A stretch of 6,849 nt of DNA from Methanosarcinaceae archaeon (lineage in GTDB: Archaea; Halobacteriota; Methanosarcinia; Methanosarcinales; Methanosarcinaceae), in NCBI GenBank assembly GCA_028690255.1, contig JAQVBP010000150.1, forward strand, positions 1-6,849. Direction: 5' to 3'. The notes below the pieces were generated by a model. It was not told where the DNA came from and did no database searches. It saw only the letters and a program-made list of their open reading frames with translations. A program made the translations under genes and the position numbers. Positions 5,436-6,849 of the stretch are shown piece by piece. Within the stretch, counting starts at the first letter, position 1. Each line of letters begins with the position of its first letter.

Positions 5436-6410
5436 TTATTTGTCAGTGGCGATTGTGAAAACTCGTTCACATTCGGAATTACGGCCATTCGAAACTGCTG
5501 CAAGTACATTCAGATTTTTCAATTTTACAATTTCAGGAGGGAGGAACGTTAGTTCATTGAAAGATACGTCAAGTGCGGTCAGATTTTTCAATTTTACAAT
5601 TTCGGGAGGGAGGGCCGTTAGTTCATTGAACGATACGTTAAGATCCGTCAGATTTTTCAATTCTACAATTTCAGGAGGAAGGCCAGTTAGTTCATTACTG
5701 GATAAGGAAAGAGAACTAAGATTTTTCAAGCCCTGAATTTCAGAAGGAAGGGCCGCCAGTTGATTCCTGGATACGTTAAGATCAGTAAGGTTTTTCAACT
5801 CGGAAATTTCAGGAGGAAGGCCCGTTAGTTTATTGAAAGATAGGTCTAATTCGGTCAGATTTTTCAACGCCCGGATTTCAGGAGGCAGAGCTGTTAGTTG
5901 ATTTCTGAATACGGAAAGAGAAGTGAGATTTTTCAACCCCTGAATCTCAGGAGGAAGGCCCGTCAGTTCATTTAAAGAGATATCGAACTCGGTAAGACTT
6001 TTCAAGCCCTGAATTTCAGGAGGAAGACCTGTTAGTTTATTCCCGGACAGTTTAAGTGAAGTAAGATCTGTCAACTCTTGAATTTCAGGAGGAAGGGCCG
6101 TTAGTTCATTGAAAGATACGTCAAGATAAGTAAGATTTTTCAACTCTTGAATTTCAGGAGGAAGGGCTTTTAGTTCATTCCCGGATAGTTTAAGTAAATT
6201 GAGATTTTTCAACTCTTGAATCTCTGGAGGAAGGGCCGTTAGTTTATTGAAAGATATGTCAAGGGAAGTAAGATTTTTCAACTTAAAAAGATCAGATGGC
6301 AGAAACTGTAGATATTGAGAAGACAGATTTAATACATTACTTTTGCTTCGTTGAGCCTCTTCAATCAGTTTCCTAGCTTCGTTTACTCCCAGGTGAAATT
6401 CCTCCGTCAT
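5436..6410 (-). CDS. Cytoplasmic leucine-rich-repeat protein, Roco-like LRR region without a Roc domain
   Basis: This 324-residue protein has no signal peptide or membrane helix and is probably a protein-interaction scaffold in the cytoplasm. A short helical N-terminus (1-25, with ARKLIEEAQRSKS) caps eleven regular 23-residue repeats (47-299) of the pattern LTxLxVSxNxLTxLPPEIxxLKN, preceded by one divergent repeat (24-46). The N-terminus and repeat type resemble the LRR part of Roco proteins of methanosarcinas and cyanobacteria, but no Roc GTPase or COR domain follows. The last repeat begins LNVL and then breaks into AAVSNGRNSECERVFTIATDK, which has no LRR character. This suggests a truncated gene or one joined to foreign sequence. 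ATG at 6410 follows GAAGGGA at a short distance. The neighbours give no hint of its partner. Confidence 0.9.
   Translation of the reverse strand: MTEEFHLGVNEARKLIEEAQRSKSNVLNLSSQYLQFLPSDLFKLKNLTSLDISFNKLTALPPEIQELKNLNLLKLSGNELKALPPEIQELKNLTYLDVSFNELTALPPEIQELTDLTSLKLSGNKLTGLPPEIQGLKSLTEFDISLNELTGLPPEIQGLKNLTSLSVFRNQLTALPPEIRALKNLTELDLSFNKLTGLPPEISELKNLTDLNVSRNQLAALPSEIQGLKNLSSLSLSSNELTGLPPEIVELKNLTDLNVSFNELTALPPEIVKLKNLTALDVSFNELTFLPPEIVKLKNLNVLAAVSNGRNSECERVFTIATDK
5514..6272 (-). repeat. 69-bp coding repeats, eleven units, in the LRR gene
   Basis: The eleven full LRR units are contiguous 69-bp DNA repeats with long shared words such as AATTTCAGGAGGAAG (plus strand). Units with SGN (second and fourth) alternate with SFN units at the N-terminal end, and units with RNQL recur (sixth and eighth). 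This suggests that two-unit blocks of 138 bp were duplicated. Such a structure is prone to copy-number change. Confidence 0.9.
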
Positions 6411-6435
6411 TTCCCTTCAATTTCAAGCACACGAA

Positions 6436-6445
6436 TTATAAAAAT
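6436..6445 (-). promoter_or_regulatory. Candidate TATA box of the LRR gene
   Basis: On the minus strand ATTTTTATAA lies about 26-35 bp before the ATG at 6410. This would place transcription start very near the start codon. A second TATA-like word lies further upstream (TTTTTTATATTG, 6505-6494) and would give a leader long enough to include the GAAGGGA ribosome site. Confidence 0.35.
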
Positions 6446-6549
6446 AGAAAGATGTTTGTAGCCGCATCTCTGTAGCTAACTCTACACAAATCAATATAAA
6501 AAATATAGGATGTAGTTTACTAAATAACTTTCGATATTATCCGATTAAG

Positions 6550-6621
6550 AAAAAAAAGCCGCGCAAATCAAGGTAAAAAACACTGTTTCAGTCATCTCAA
6601 AACCAGGGCATCCTAAAAAAA
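6550..6621 (-). terminator. Oligo-T tracts behind the mobA-like gene
   Basis: On the minus strand T7 (6621-6615), T6 (6580-6575) and T8 (6557-6550, directly after GCGCGGC) follow the stop codon of the mobA-like gene. No strong hairpin is seen. The strongest signal is the last tract. Confidence 0.4.
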
Positions 6622-6634
6622 CATCTGTAAAAGT

Positions 6635-6849
6635 TCAACTCTCCCCAACTATCTTCTCAATATCCTCAACGGTATTAATATTAACAAAAGTCAGCAACTC
6701 GGGATCAATTTTCCTGATCTCCGAAACATCAACGTAAACCACGTCTTTCAGCTCAAAAACCGGGGCCAGCACAAACCTCTCCCCCCTCTCAAAAGCTTTT
6801 TCTATCTCCGGAATCAGTTTCTTCGAGTAAACCGCATGCAGGGACTCGA
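6635..6849 (-). CDS. mobA: MobA-like molybdenum cofactor guanylyltransferase, C-terminal part
   Basis: Only the last 70 codons are in the window; the 5' part lies beyond the right edge. MobA adds GMP from GTP to molybdopterin to form the guanine dinucleotide cofactor, which methanogens need for the molybdenum or tungsten formylmethanofuran dehydrogenase. The visible end contains ESLHAVYSKKLIPEIEKAF, then VVYVDVSEIRKIDPELLTF and finally VNINTVEDIEKI. This matches the family's usual C-terminal order: a P/S-L-H-A-V-Y segment, a Y-V-D strand and the closing N-I-N-T-x-E-D helix. The GT-binding N-terminus cannot be examined. A related nucleotidyltransferase with the same C-terminus (for example a CobY-like protein) is less likely but not excluded. 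Confidence 0.75.
   Translation of the reverse strand, partial: ESLHAVYSKKLIPEIEKAFERGERFVLAPVFELKDVVYVDVSEIRKIDPELLTFVNINTVEDIEKIVGES

Noticed and set aside
5422..5736. 104-codon plus-strand ORF with repeated RFFNFTISGGR
   Set aside because: It is antisense to the LRR gene and its periodicity comes from the 69-bp LRR units.

Overview
The window looks like a chromosomal segment of a methanogenic archaeon of the Methanosarcina type. The reasons are the gene content (a FAS1 surface protein rich in N-glycosylation sequons, a channel-like protein of conserved TM-helix repeats, a CorA transporter, a 23-residue leucine-rich-repeat protein and the end of a MobA-like gene), the long AT-rich intergenic regions, the use of TTG/GTG starts, and oligo-T tracts behind genes. 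The genus is inferred from family knowledge and was not tested by a search.

Layout from left to right: a 14-bp minisatellite (1-84); a minus-strand secreted protein with two FAS1 domains (125-1582); a 777-bp intergenic region with a structured leader, a candidate TATA box and four contiguous 22-bp direct repeats; a minus-strand seven-helix membrane protein (2360-3280) with a good terminator hairpin behind it; a 739-bp intergenic region with a second copy of the leader element, a possible gene remnant, and AT-rich repeats before corA; plus-strand corA (4020-5090) followed by four 14-bp repeats, a hairpin and a terminator; a minus-strand LRR protein (5436-6410); and the C-terminal 70 codons of a minus-strand mobA-like gene running off the right edge.

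Every gene appears to be transcribed alone: the gaps are 224 bp to about 780 bp and no pair overlaps. Three of the genes concern the cell envelope (surface adhesion, a membrane channel-like protein, Mg2+ entry), but only two show a direct link. The FAS1 gene and the channel-like gene carry an identical 18-nt leader element. In both cases a stem-loop of different sequence but equal placement lies just 5' of it, and a poly-G Shine-Dalgarno-like run lies 3' of it.

The most interesting signals are that shared leader; the evidence that the FAS1 gene starts at a non-AUG codon (ACG at 1618) just after it; the 22-bp-phased repeat block next to the likely FAS1 promoter; the 160-bp perfect identity between the two FAS1 coding copies; and the abrupt non-LRR ending of the leucine-rich-repeat protein. 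No CRISPR array, tRNA, rRNA or complete insertion sequence was seen.
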